This document shows, in pieces, positions 7,889-16,565 of a stretch of 64,000 bases of DNA (the stretch's first letter is position 1; each line of letters starts with the position of its first letter). Origin of the DNA: Halorussus marinus (lineage in GTDB: Archaea; Halobacteriota; Halobacteria; Halobacteriales; Haladaptataceae); assembly GCF_004765795.1 (NCBI RefSeq), contig NZ_SBIV01000003.1:1-64000 (forward strand), written 5' to 3'. The position numbers and the translations under genes were made by a program. The notes under the pieces are model-generated. The model searched no databases, was not told the DNA's origin, and was given only the letters and a program-made list of their open reading frames with translations.

Positions 7889-8683
7889 TTACAGGAACTC
7901 TTCCAACGCGTGATCCTCATCGCTCTCCTCGGACTCCACTTCTTCAGACTCGAACTCACCGGTGTCTGTCGCAACGGTTCGCTCAAGAGTATCAATACGG
8001 TTACTCAGATCGCTCATCTTCTCTAGCACCTTCTCGAAGTCCGACTGGTGGTCATTCTCGATGTCGAGCACTCCTTTCTGGGCCAAGTGTCGCTCGATAA
8101 CGTCATCGAAGTAGGGGTCCAGGTACTCCTCTTTCATGTAATCTGGATCTTCCCAGCCGCCGAGGGCTGCGATGAATTCGATGTTAACCCCTTCTCTGTA
8201 GAATAGGTGAGTTGCGAAATACCGTCGGAAGTCGTGGAACGTCACTTCGAGGAAATCATCATCACCGGTTTTCTCCGCTGCTCGTTCCCGTGCGTCCACG
8301 ATATCGTTTTGGAGGGTTCCTTTGGATTTCGGATACAGAGGGGACGAAGGCCTGATGTTCTTCCGTTTGCTGTACCGTTCGAGTTCCTCTCGTAACGAGT
8401 TAGGAACCCAGGGTTTTCGCGGCTTCTTACTGTTCTCTTTTCGTGTCTCCTTTCCCCACACGCGCATAAAGGAAATCTCTACCCCAGGGCTTCGGGATTT
8501 CTGAATCTTATTGAGGGTCACCTCAAGTACCTCCTTTTTCCTCAGGGAGCATTCCGCACCGAGCCGGAACGCGATCTCCGCTCGATCACGTGATGCGCAT
8601 TCGACCATCGTCTCGTATTCATGCGGCTCCATGAAGACCCGATAGCCGTCTGAGTTGGAGTGTGGGACCAGCCGCATCCTCAC
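7889..8683 (-). CDS. Tyrosine recombinase (XerC/D-like integrase)
   Basis: The 264-residue protein has the catalytic set of tyrosine recombinases: an Arg in CSLRKKEVLEV (box I), HDFRRYFATHL (HxxR of box II), GGWED and a C-terminal EYLDPY carrying the candidate nucleophile. A coiled-coil-like helix (EKVLEKMSDLSNRIDTLERTV) and an acidic tail follow. It is short at the N-terminus compared with phage integrases and lacks a clear core-binding domain. The start overlaps the stop of a 68-residue upstream gene as ATGA, so the small protein may supply the missing N-terminal function. It likely integrates or resolves the island element. Confidence 0.85.
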   Translation of the reverse strand: MRMRLVPHSNSDGYRVFMEPHEYETMVECASRDRAEIAFRLGAECSLRKKEVLEVTLNKIQKSRSPGVEISFMRVWGKETRKENSKKPRKPWVPNSLREELERYSKRKNIRPSSPLYPKSKGTLQNDIVDARERAAEKTGDDDFLEVTFHDFRRYFATHLFYREGVNIEFIAALGGWEDPDYMKEEYLDPYFDDVIERHLAQKGVLDIENDHQSDFEKVLEKMSDLSNRIDTLERTVATDTGEFESEEVESEESDEDHALEEFL

Positions 8684-8886
8684 CGAACCTCTTCCAACTC
8701 CTTGATTCGCTCCAAGTCTTTCGTGAGCGATTCTACCGATGCGTCCTCCCCGTATTCGACGAATGCCGCTATCGCCAATGCTCGAACGAAATCGTTGTTG
8801 CTGTGTTTGATCAACCGTTCGAGTTGCTCCTTGTTTTCCCGCACGTACTCCCTCGGTGGAAGACTGCCGTCCTCGTATTCGGCCAT
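8680..8886 (-). CDS. Small protein coupled to the tyrosine recombinase
   Basis: The 68-residue product (MAEYEDGSLPPREYVREN...) is helical and acidic, with an NKEQLERLIKHSNNDFVRALA helix and an ESLTKDLERIKEL helix. The stop overlaps the recombinase start as ATGA, which indicates one transcript and coupled translation. It resembles a split-off SAM-like or core-binding N-terminal domain of a recombinase in size and helicity, but that is inference. I chose the ATG at 8886; the upstream extension to 8940 has non-haloarchaeal composition. Confidence 0.55.
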   Translation of the reverse strand: MAEYEDGSLPPREYVRENKEQLERLIKHSNNDFVRALAIAAFVEYGEDASVESLTKDLERIKELEEVR

Positions 8887-9124
8887 ACCCGAAGTAGAAC
8901 AGAGAGGGTAAACTACGCGACGAGGATAAAGTGACTTCACCAGAGAAAACTATTTAACGCCTATTCTGAATCCAGTAGGTAGCCCCTCTAGAAACGGAAT
9001 TCGACAGGTGGCTTCTACAATATACCCTGTTGTTTTCCGGGAAACTGTACAGGATCATTTCTGGATTTTGTAGTCCTACCCTTGGCTATATTATTTACAT
9101 ACAGACCTGGGAACCCGTCTTGCA

Positions 9125-9520
9125 ATGGACGATACCAAGCTTGAACGACTACTGAACCAGAAATACGCGCAAGTTGTGCTGAAAGTGTTGCTGGATGCAG
9201 AAGGGGGCAGTTACGCGTTTAGTGCACTTCGAGATGAGGTCAATACGGTTGTTGCAGACGACTCACGGGGGGCTAAGGAAACAGTCCAGGTTGGAGAATA
9301 CTCTCCAGCCTCCTTGAGTTCGATACTTTCGGAGGCAGAGGATGCTGGTGTTGTTACTCGGTTCCTCAATGGAGACGGGGAGAAACGATGGCGACTGTGC
9401 GCTTCAAAGCTGTCCCGGTCCCAGATCGCTAAGCTCAAATCCAGAAACACCGGGGTTCACACGGACACATCAAGTCTCGACCTTCACCACCAGGAGCATA
9501 CCGATTCTACGTTCTCATAG
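9125..9520 (+). CDS. Winged-helix-like hypothetical protein
   Basis: The 131-residue protein has a helix-turn-helix/wing arrangement in residues 5-95: KYAQVVLKVLLDAEGGSYAF, FSALRDEVN, a polar insert, then SPASLSSILSEAEDAGVVTRFLNG followed by a wing ending KRWRLC. This is the layout of marker-less archaeal wHTH regulators. The Ser/His-rich tail is probably disordered. A TATA-like TATTATTTACAT lies about 30 bases before the start. Target unknown; it may regulate the neighbouring recombinase genes. Confidence 0.6.
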   Translation: MDDTKLERLLNQKYAQVVLKVLLDAEGGSYAFSALRDEVNTVVADDSRGAKETVQVGEYSPASLSSILSEAEDAGVVTRFLNGDGEKRWRLCASKLSRSQIAKLKSRNTGVHTDTSSLDLHHQEHTDSTFS

Positions 9521-9670
9521 CCGACTGAATAACTTGCTTCAGTAGGGGTTTGATCGTCTCCTCTCCAAGAAACCGGTCACGAATCATCGACCTGTATAAA
9601 AATTTCGCTGGTGAAGTGACTTCACCCCCGGTTTGGCGATTATCCCCTGGCCCGAACGCTTGGATGCGTC

Positions 9671-10354
9671 ATGCAAGAACCGAACGACGACCAGGGAACC
9701 ATACTCCGCTGGGAAGACCACATCGTACCGATCCTCGAACATCCGGACATTCACATCCGAGACAAAGCCGTCATAGCAGTCGCATGGGAGTCGCATGCAC
9801 GGACGTCTGAACTCCACCAGCTCAGCTTCGATGACTTGGAAGACAGAGGCGACCACATGGCCATCCTGCTTACTCGTCCAGATGGCCGGGAACGATTACT
9901 CACCCTTTGCGGGTCGATGCCATACCTGAAAAAGTGGGTGCAAGTAGAACATCCAGTAACTGAACTGCTAGCTGGCAACGCTGACCCTGTAGAGGAAGCT
10001 GCCCCAGAGTCGCCAGTCTGGACGCATACCCATTCGAACAAGGAAATCTCTCTGAATCAGTTCCGATTGATCACGAGGCGGGCCTGTAAGCGCGCTGAGG
10101 TCCCGACAGAGTTCACGTTGTACGACATCCGCCGGTCACGAGCGAAACAGCTGGCTGTTCAGCTCGGGCTGAGGGCTCCTGCCCTTCGGGAGCGATTCGG
10201 GTGGGGACCACACAAGCGCAAGGAGTTCGTCAAGACCTTCGAAGAGGACGGTCTCAACGAAGATGTCAGACCGCGGCCTCCCATCCAGTGTCCAGACTGT
10301 GGAGCATGGACTCTGCCAAACCAACGATGTCTCTGGTGCGGAACCGGCTGCTGA
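9671..10354 (+). CDS. Tyrosine-recombinase homologue with zinc ribbon, probably inactive
   Basis: The 227-residue protein resembles only the catalytic half of a haloarchaeal tyrosine recombinase: ARTSELHQLSFDDL supplies the box I Arg, YDIRRSRAKQLA the box II Arg (with Tyr in place of His) and FGWGPHKRKEF the GH-like box. Where the nucleophilic tyrosine is expected (RYVH-like), the sequence reads EFVKTF, so the nucleophile seems to be Phe. A C-terminal zinc ribbon (CPDC...CLWC) follows, as in the recombinase at 11783-13087. It may be a regulatory or DNA-binding paralogue. An alignment is needed to confirm the lost tyrosine. Confidence 0.65.
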   Translation: MQEPNDDQGTILRWEDHIVPILEHPDIHIRDKAVIAVAWESHARTSELHQLSFDDLEDRGDHMAILLTRPDGRERLLTLCGSMPYLKKWVQVEHPVTELLAGNADPVEEAAPESPVWTHTHSNKEISLNQFRLITRRACKRAEVPTEFTLYDIRRSRAKQLAVQLGLRAPALRERFGWGPHKRKEFVKTFEEDGLNEDVRPRPPIQCPDCGAWTLPNQRCLWCGTGC

Positions 10355-10548
10355 TAACTTACTGGCTGTAGCGAACTGCCGAACTAGCTTCCGGTTGCTT
10401 CGGCCCTTTCGAAACCATACTAATCAGGCACCATCCGTGGTGAAACACTCGCAAGTGAGGTTGCGAGTTTAATGATAAGGGTGGTGTATTGGTGGAGGAC
10501 GGAAGAGCGTATCAAGAGTGAATACGTACCGCCTATTTCACCTGCTGA

Positions 10549-11655
10549 ATGACCCGAATCACACGTGAAGAGGTCACGGGCACTCCTCATCCCGATCCGC
10601 TCTCGATGTTCGATAATGAGGCCGTTGAGCGTATTGCATCTCGCTTCGACATCCCCGCTTCGACTGCTGCCGAGTGGAAGACTGAACTTGGTGATCTCGA
10701 AACGCTGACACAGACACTGGGAGCGAACGCGCCCGACAGCGAACGATACCTCGCCCTTGTTCGTCGGCGAGAGTGGCTTCCTTATGAGCGCGAAGCTGTC
10801 CTTCGCTCTCGGACGGTTCCTGCCCACAGGTGGCTCGGTGACAAGGCAGAGAAATTCTCCGTTGAGAGCGATAGCGGTGGTAAATTAGAAATCCACAACG
10901 AAGAGGAACGATGGCACTACTCAACTAGCATAGGCTCGGGTGGGTCCTCCTCGTTGTACGCTGAGCACCACGAAAACGATCCTGAGAAGCAGGACCGTGT
11001 TGCGTTCCTAAAGCGACTAGAAAGAACAGATTCCATCATCCGGGAGTATACCCGTCGTTATGACTCTGAGTGGATCTCGCTGGCTAGAGAAGAGCAATCG
11101 GTTCGAAGGGAATTGATTTCTCTCTACCGCGATGTCGCAGGGCACCCCCACGAAGAAACCCAGAAGAAAGAGGTGGTCAAGCGACTGAAAGAGAGCTTTC
11201 CATACCTCCGACTTGATAACCGTTTCACGGCCCGTGTCGCCGATTGCTCTCTTTCCTACGCTCGGCGAATTACTTACTCGTCTGAGCGAGGAGCGGAGAG
11301 TCGTCGGGCACCCCCAGCACTCAAGCGGGAGGTCCGTGAGCGTGACGACGGCAAGTGCGTCGTTTGTGGGGAGGAAGGAACAGTCGTTCACCATGTCATC
11401 CCACACGGGCAGGGTGGGCCACATAAGAAAGATAACCTCGCTTTGCTCTGTGATAGGCACCACGAGTACGCTCACGGTCGCGGGAAGGAGCAGGTTGACG
11501 GCTCCTATGATACAGTCGAGTACGATTCACGCGAGGCGTTCTGGAATGACTGGATTGATGCTGACTTCGATGACTACGAACTCTGGCAAGAGAGACGTGG
11601 GAGCGAGCGAGAATCCGCCGACTCCGGGGAACAATCGACGTTTGCGGAATTCTAG
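10549..11655 (+). CDS. HNH endonuclease
   Basis: The 368-residue protein ends in a clear HNH nuclease domain (about 258-312): KREVRERDDGKCVVCG starts the zinc-binding part, VVHHVIPHGQGG gives the catalytic HH, then DNLALLCDRHHEYAHG supplies the Asn and His, with CVVC and LLC as zinc ligands. The N-terminal 200 residues contain a helical segment (SRFDIPASTAAEWKTELGDL) that could bind DNA and a charged middle region. HNH proteins of this kind occur in mobile elements and restriction-like systems; no methylase partner is nearby. The start ATG is uncertain by a few codons. Confidence 0.85.
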   Translation: MTRITREEVTGTPHPDPLSMFDNEAVERIASRFDIPASTAAEWKTELGDLETLTQTLGANAPDSERYLALVRRREWLPYEREAVLRSRTVPAHRWLGDKAEKFSVESDSGGKLEIHNEEERWHYSTSIGSGGSSSLYAEHHENDPEKQDRVAFLKRLERTDSIIREYTRRYDSEWISLAREEQSVRRELISLYRDVAGHPHEETQKKEVVKRLKESFPYLRLDNRFTARVADCSLSYARRITYSSERGAESRRAPPALKREVRERDDGKCVVCGEEGTVVHHVIPHGQGGPHKKDNLALLCDRHHEYAHGRGKEQVDGSYDTVEYDSREAFWNDWIDADFDDYELWQERRGSERESADSGEQSTFAEF

Positions 11656-11782
11656 CCTTCTTTGGTCTCTTCTCGCCCTCCGATTTACAGATCTGGAGTT
11701 GTCCAGAGCGGTTGCTTCCAGTTTCGATGGGAGACTGTTAGAAGTCGTCGGACGTTCTGGAGAGTAGAGTGACCGACAACGG

Positions 11783-13087
11783 TCACTCGGTCGCTTCGAC
11801 GAACTCCCGAGCGGTATCGATGACTTCCGCGTCGCCACCTAGCGTTTCGATCAAGGGTTCGATGTCTTCGACTGCGTCCAGCAGTTCTGGGTTCTCCTTC
11901 GCCAGTCGGAGTAGTTCTCTCCGCTGCTTGGATTCCTCTTTTTCGAGTTCGTCGACGGCTTCCGGTTCCATCGCCTGGTGACACCAGACGCAGAACGGTT
12001 CATCGCGCGGGGTCTCTTTGTCGCACCGCGGACACGTGATTGGTGTCCGATCTTCTGTTTTCTCCGTCTGCACGTCGAGTCCCTGAAGCTCCGCGTACTG
12101 GTTGTTCTCGTTCTCAGGTCCGAACGCCGCGATGTATCGTCGCGCGTGGTCGGAGGTCGGCTTTCTGCCTTGGCGGTCGTTAATGAACGACTCGTTCGCT
12201 CCCTGTTTGGCGAGCCAGTACGTGTTCGACTTTCTGAAGTTGGTCGGCGTTACGGGCTTGTCGATGCCAGCTCGTGGTCCCGCTTTCTTGAACCGCCCGA
12301 GGAACGTCTGGTAGCTAGCGTTGTCGTACGCGTCGTCCAGGTTGCACCAGAGAAATGCTTCGTCGTCATCTGGTGCGGGGTGCTCGCTGAGCCACTGCTG
12401 CAGGTATGGGACGCTGTTGATCAGCGTGACGGAGTGCTCCCCCTGTTTCCCGTCGAGAATGATCTGTATCCCATGGTCGGCATCGTTGACTTGCCCCATC
12501 CGGACCTCGTGCATTTCTTCCCCTCGGGGTCCGAGCTCGTGGGCGACCGTGATGAGTGCCTTATCACGTTTATTGGTCGTTCCTTCGTTAGCCATCCGTT
12601 TGGCCTCCTTCCAGTCCAGCATGTCCGCCCGACTGGGCGAGGGATCGTAGGAGTTGCTCGTCCCCGTTGGAACCCATGCAAGCGAGTCCGGCACCTCGTC
12701 GTCAGCCATCTTGAGGACTCGCTTCCCGAACACTCGGAGTGCGACCCGGTAGTCCTGGTTGGTCTCTTCGCTGAACTCTGGGGTGTTACGTTCCCGGTTG
12801 ATCCATACGACGACGTCTTCTGCAGCGTCCCGACTTTCGAGCGCGTCCGCGAGTCCACCAACTTGCTCCGCCATGATGACGCAGTGACGGAGGAGCTTGA
12901 GATGCCTGTAGTCGCCGTACTTCGAACTCAGCAGGTCGAGTTGCCGACTAAATTCGAGGAGCGCCTCGGCGTCGTCCTCCGAGATCGACGGTGCGTCCTC
13001 GTCATCAGGCTCCTCGTCAGACAGACCTGAACGTTTCTTGATTCTTTCTTGGAGGTTCTCGATTTGGTCTCTCGTTCCCATCGTCAT
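11783..13087 (-). CDS. Tyrosine recombinase with C-terminal zinc ribbon
   Basis: This 434-residue protein has an N-terminal helical core-binding region (about 25-130), a catalytic domain with ELGPRGEEMHEVRMGQV (box I Arg), PTNFRKSNTYWLAKQG (box II) and DHARRYIAAFG (box II Arg and candidate Tyr), then a zinc ribbon CPRC...CVWC and a helical tail. It is the last gene of the low-GC island, pointing inward. A palindrome and a TATA-like GTTAAAG lie within 45 bases upstream. Likely role: integration or excision of the island, or element-specific DNA binding. An alternative ATG lies six bases downstream. Confidence 0.8.
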   Translation of the reverse strand: MTMGTRDQIENLQERIKKRSGLSDEEPDDEDAPSISEDDAEALLEFSRQLDLLSSKYGDYRHLKLLRHCVIMAEQVGGLADALESRDAAEDVVVWINRERNTPEFSEETNQDYRVALRVFGKRVLKMADDEVPDSLAWVPTGTSNSYDPSPSRADMLDWKEAKRMANEGTTNKRDKALITVAHELGPRGEEMHEVRMGQVNDADHGIQIILDGKQGEHSVTLINSVPYLQQWLSEHPAPDDDEAFLWCNLDDAYDNASYQTFLGRFKKAGPRAGIDKPVTPTNFRKSNTYWLAKQGANESFINDRQGRKPTSDHARRYIAAFGPENENNQYAELQGLDVQTEKTEDRTPITCPRCDKETPRDEPFCVWCHQAMEPEAVDELEKEESKQRRELLRLAKENPELLDAVEDIEPLIETLGGDAEVIDTAREFVEATE

Positions 13088-13106
13088 TTATTAATTTGAA
13101 GTGCAG

Positions 13107-13131
13107 GGCTTTAACGTTCAGCCTTAAAGCC
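13107..13131. promoter_or_regulatory. Palindrome over the recombinase promoter
   Basis: GGCTTTAA (13107-13114) is repeated as TTAAAGCC (13124-13131), separated by nine bases. It sits 20-44 bases upstream of the recombinase start and includes the best TATA-like sequences, so it could be a repressor site or simply two opposed TATA boxes. Confidence 0.5.
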
Positions 13132-13138
13132 GGCCCTT

Positions 13139-13397
13139 GGCTTTCTACGTGAGAACAGCGAGTTTCGGAGCGGAACGTTCGTCGTTCGAAACCGACCCGT
13201 CGCCGAGGTCGATTCCGACGTCCGAGTCGAGTGTACCGAACGGCCCGCGACCGAGACGCGATTGCTGAGCGTTCGCGGTCGAGCTCAGCTCGCTCTCTCG
13301 CCCAGACCGGACTGCAGAGGCGTTCGACGACGGTTCGGAGCCGGCAGTCGATTTGTGTGTCCGCACAATCTCTGAGGAAGGCTACTTCGAGCCGTAA
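13139..13397 (+). pseudogene. Possible decayed haloarchaeal gene remnant
   Basis: Two adjacent plus-strand frames here look like coding sequence in codon choice. One reads VAEVDSDVRVECTERPATE, the other AEAFDDGSEPAVDL through to GYFEP and a TAA at 13395-13397. Joining them would need a frameshift. This suggests the 3' part of a broken chromosomal gene at the island edge. No family is recognised, and the stretch could be non-coding. Confidence 0.25.
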
Positions 13398-13519
13398 GCG
13401 ACGGGATTCTCGTCTCCGACACCGTCGGCAGTCGAGTCGACGAATAGCGCCATCAGGTGGCTCAGGGGCGTCACGCGACCTTGTGGTGTGTTTCCGTGAA
13501 CCGATCCCCTCGGTATCGA

Positions 13520-13531
13520 TTTCTGTGTATG
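13520..13531 (+). promoter_or_regulatory. Half-site of the shared catabolic-cluster operator
   Basis: TTTCTGTGTATG is identical to the right half of the perfect palindrome at 19447-19465. It lies about 25 bases upstream of the TATA box of the first aminotransferase gene. The left arm is not conserved here. Confidence 0.45.
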
Positions 13532-13549
13532 ATATGGATAGAATCCGTG

Positions 13550-13562
13550 GATAAGATATTTA
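13550..13562 (+). promoter_or_regulatory. TATA box of the first aminotransferase gene
   Basis: GATAAGATATTTA lies about 25-37 bases before the ATG at 13587 (and 13-25 before an in-frame ATG at 13575), the usual distance for a leaderless haloarchaeal transcript. Confidence 0.55.
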
Positions 13563-13586
13563 TGGATCATTCGCATGCGTTCTCCT

Positions 13587-14969
13587 ATGACGGCTGGACC
13601 ACCCATCGACGAGTTGCACTACGACGACGCGCCCGACGTGAGCACTGTTCCCGGACCGGAATCCGAAAAACTGCTTCAGAAGCAACGCGACATCGACAGC
13701 AGCGCGGTCGCGTACCCCGAAGATATCCCCGTCGCCCTCGAAGAGGGCAAGGGCGCGACGGTCCGCGACGCGGACGGTAACACGTTCATCGACATGTTCG
13801 CGGGCATCGGCGTGTTGAACGTCGGCCACGCGAACCCATACGTGCTAGAGGCGGTCCACGAGCAGACCGACAAGCTCGTCCACACCGTCGACTTCCCGAC
13901 TGAGGCCCGACTCGAACTCATCGAGAAGCTCGACGAGATCGCCCCCGAGGGCCTCGAAGGGAACAACCGGGTCGTCTTCGGCGGCCCGACCGGCAGCGAC
14001 GCGGTCGAGGCCGCGATCAAGCTCGCGAAGTACAACACGGGCGGCGACGGCCTCGTCGCCTTCCGCGGAGCGTACCACGGTGCGACCAGCGGCGCGATGA
14101 GCCTCACCGGCAACAAGAAGTTCAAAGCGGATTACACGCCGCTGCTCTCGGAGGTCGTCCACGCCCCGTACCCCCATCCGTTCAGACAGGGCAAAGAGCC
14201 CCAGGAGGCGGTCGATCACGCCCTCGAAGAGGTCCGGGCCATCGTCGAGGACCCGTACGGCGGGCTCGCCAACCCCGCGGGCATCTTCGTCGAGCCGATT
14301 CAGGGCGAGGGCGGCGTCATCACGCCACCGGAGGGCTTCCTCAAGGGCCTGCGCGAGATCGCCGACGACAACGACGTGACGCTCGTCTTCGACGAGATCC
14401 AGGCGGGGCTCGGCCGCTCGGGTCAGTGGTGGGCCAGCGAGTGGTACGACGTCACCCCCGACGTGATGACCACCGCCAAGGCGCTCGGCGGCGTGGGCTT
14501 CCCGCTGTCGGCGACGATGTACCACGAGGACCTCGACACTTGGGGGTCGGGCGACCACGCCGGCACCTATCGGGGTCACGTCGTCGCGATGCGCGCGGGC
14601 ACTCGGGCCATCGAGTACATGCAGGACCACGACCTGCTCGCCCACGCTCGCGAACTCGGCGACCACATCCGCCAGCGTCTCCGGGACGTCGGCGAGGAGA
14701 CCGGCGCAATCGGTGAGGTCCGGGGCAAGGGCCTGTTCATCGGCGCGGAGTTCGTCGACGCCGACGGCGCGCCCGACGACGACGCGGTCGCGGCCATCCA
14801 ACAGCGTTGCTACGAGAACGGCGTCCTCGTCTGGAAGGCCGGGCGACACGGCAACGTGCTCCGGCTCCTCCCGCCGCTGGTGCTCACCGAGGCGCTCGCG
14901 GAGACCGCGATGGACGTCGTCGAGCAGGCGATCCGCGACGTCGCCGCCGACGCCAAGAGCGTCGCCTGA
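13587..14969 (+). CDS. Class III (omega) PLP-dependent aminotransferase
   Basis: The 460-residue enzyme has all class III landmarks: [15 protein letters not shown] for phosphate binding, [40 protein letters not shown] with the cofactor Asp, and TTAKALGG with the Schiff-base Lys near residue 298, then [13 protein letters not shown]. It moves an amino group from an omega-amino or diamino acid to an oxoacid in the cytosol. With the ectoine-hydrolase gene in the cluster, diaminobutyrate is a plausible substrate (DoeD role); 4-aminobutyrate is an alternative. A RidA gene follows 41 bases later. I chose the ATG at 13587 by its distance from the TATA box. Confidence 0.88.
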   Translation: MTAGPPIDELHYDDAPDVSTVPGPESEKLLQKQRDIDSSAVAYPEDIPVALEEGKGATVRDADGNTFIDMFAGIGVLNVGHANPYVLEAVHEQTDKLVHTVDFPTEARLELIEKLDEIAPEGLEGNNRVVFGGPTGSDAVEAAIKLAKYNTGGDGLVAFRGAYHGATSGAMSLTGNKKFKADYTPLLSEVVHAPYPHPFRQGKEPQEAVDHALEEVRAIVEDPYGGLANPAGIFVEPIQGEGGVITPPEGFLKGLREIADDNDVTLVFDEIQAGLGRSGQWWASEWYDVTPDVMTTAKALGGVGFPLSATMYHEDLDTWGSGDHAGTYRGHVVAMRAGTRAIEYMQDHDLLAHARELGDHIRQRLRDVGEETGAIGEVRGKGLFIGAEFVDADGAPDDDAVAAIQQRCYENGVLVWKAGRHGNVLRLLPPLVLTEALAETAMDVVEQAIRDVAADAKSVA

Positions 14970-15010
14970 TCGCGGAGCGAGAGACGACCCACTACCATCC
15001 ACGACGACCT

Positions 15011-15400
15011 ATGACCGACACCGACCGAATCGTGACCGACGACGCACCGCGCAACGACAACCCCTACTCGCAGGGGGTCCGGGCCGGCGACACGCTGTAC
15101 GTCTCTGGCCACGGCCCCGTCGACCCCGAGACCTGCGCGGAGGTCGACGGCGACGTGCAGGCCCAGACCGACCGCGTCCTCGACAACCTCGCGGCGGTCG
15201 TCGAGGAGGCCGGCGGCGACGGGCTCGACGACGTGGTCAAGGTGACCGTCTACCTCACCGACCTCGACGACTACGACCGCGTCAACGACGCCTACGGCGA
15301 GCGGTTCCCCGGCGACCCGCCCGCGAGAGTCTGCGTCGAGGTGTCCCGGCTCCCCGGCGACGTCCGGATCGAACTCGACGCCGTGGCGTATCTGGGCTGA
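15011..15400 (+). CDS. RidA/YjgF family imine or enamine deaminase
   Basis: The 129-residue protein shows the Rid pattern: NPYSQGVRAGDTLYVSGHGPVDPET near the N-terminus, QTDRVLDNLAAVVEEAGG, VVKVTVYLTDLDDYDRVNDAYGERF and PARVCVEVSRLPGD. The Arg of PPARVCVEV is the expected substrate-carboxylate ligand. Rid proteins hydrolyse reactive enamines and imines released by PLP enzymes. Its place directly after an aminotransferase fits such a clean-up role. A second, more RidA-like copy is at 59664-60044. Confidence 0.9.
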   Translation: MTDTDRIVTDDAPRNDNPYSQGVRAGDTLYVSGHGPVDPETCAEVDGDVQAQTDRVLDNLAAVVEEAGGDGLDDVVKVTVYLTDLDDYDRVNDAYGERFPGDPPARVCVEVSRLPGDVRIELDAVAYLG

Positions 15401-15407
15401 CCCCGAC

Positions 15408-16475
15408 TCACTCGCCGTCGGTTTCGCGGGCCACGACGAGCGGGTCGTCGTCGGGGACCGCGAGGTCGAGCAGTGGATCGTTCTCGTAGGCGGTCGCGCC
15501 CTCGTGGCGGCTCAGGACGTAGCCCGGCCGGTCGGTCCGGACGGTCGCCCTGTGCTCGCCGTGCGGGGTGAGGATGTCCGCCACGGGCTCTCCGTCCTCG
15601 ACGACGTCGCCCTCTCGGACGCGGTACCGAACGACTCCGGCGGTGTCGGTGTGGGGGTGGACCGCCCGCTTTCGCGGCGACGGCGTGGGCGCTTCGAGCT
15701 GTGGTTCGGCTCGGGGCGGCTCGTCGACGACCCCGAGCGCCCGCGCCACGTTCTTCAGTCCCTCGACGCCGTAGCGTCTGGCGTCGTCCTCGACGACGTA
15801 TCGCCCGCCGAGCTCGGGCGTGAAGGCCGGAATCCCGGCCTCGTGGACCGCGGCGCCCGACAGCGACCGGTGGAGCCCCTCGGCGACTTCCCGGGACCGC
15901 TCGTACTGGTTCACGACCGGCAGGCCGAACGCCGCGGTCAGGTCGGTTAGCCGGGTCGCGAGCGCGTCGGCTTCGTCCTCGGTTCGGTCTCGCCCGTAGG
16001 TGACCCGCGGCTGGATGACGTACGACGCCGAGCCGACCCACGAGGTGTGCAACGAGACGAGGGCGTCGGCGGTGTCGGCGACGAGATCGAACAGCCGGCG
16101 GTCGATGATCTCCTGGACTCGCGGTGGCCGGGTCGCCTCGGCGTCGGTGGCTGGGAAGTAGCGGTTGGGATCGTCGCCGTGGTAGTACGACGTCCGGCCG
16201 GTCACTCGGAGTCCGGCCGGGTTGGTGTTTGGGACGCAGACGACCCGCCCGGCGAGTCCCTCGGGGTCGAGCCACTCGACGAACTCGTGTGCGACCGCCA
16301 GACTCGTCGTCTCGTCGGCGTGGATCGCACCGACGACCCACAGCGTCGGGCCGGACTCGGCGCCGTCCGCGACGACGATCGGCAGTCGCTCGGCGCCGTC
16401 GGTCGGGAGCTCGGTCGCTTCGACGTACCCGGTCGTGGTCTCGCCTGCACGTACCTCTGCAGTTCCGATCTCCAT
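15408..16475 (-). CDS. Succinylglutamate desuccinylase/aspartoacylase family deacylase
   Basis: The 355-residue protein belongs to the M14-like zinc hydrolase family: GAIHADETTS (about 50-59) gives the His and Glu zinc ligands, VPNTNPAGL and GDDPNRYFP follow, and SLHTSW gives the third ligand. The C-terminal 100 residues form a separate beta domain (VVRYRVREGDVVEDGEPVADI), like the biotinyl/lipoyl-type barrel seen in some family members. DoeB/EutE, which removes acetyl from N-acetyl-diaminobutyrate in ectoine breakdown, is in this family, so that role is plausible here. The substrate is not proven by sequence. It converges on ridA with a 7-base gap. Confidence 0.78.
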   Translation of the reverse strand: MEIGTAEVRAGETTTGYVEATELPTDGAERLPIVVADGAESGPTLWVVGAIHADETTSLAVAHEFVEWLDPEGLAGRVVCVPNTNPAGLRVTGRTSYYHGDDPNRYFPATDAEATRPPRVQEIIDRRLFDLVADTADALVSLHTSWVGSASYVIQPRVTYGRDRTEDEADALATRLTDLTAAFGLPVVNQYERSREVAEGLHRSLSGAAVHEAGIPAFTPELGGRYVVEDDARRYGVEGLKNVARALGVVDEPPRAEPQLEAPTPSPRKRAVHPHTDTAGVVRYRVREGDVVEDGEPVADILTPHGEHRATVRTDRPGYVLSRHEGATAYENDPLLDLAVPDDDPLVVARETDGE

Positions 16476-16565
16476 ACCGGCCTTCCGCGCGATGCCGACA
16501 AAACGCGTTCGCCACCGGCAACGCAGTTTCCGCCGTCGAGTCGCTCGGCGACGCGGCGGTCCTCC

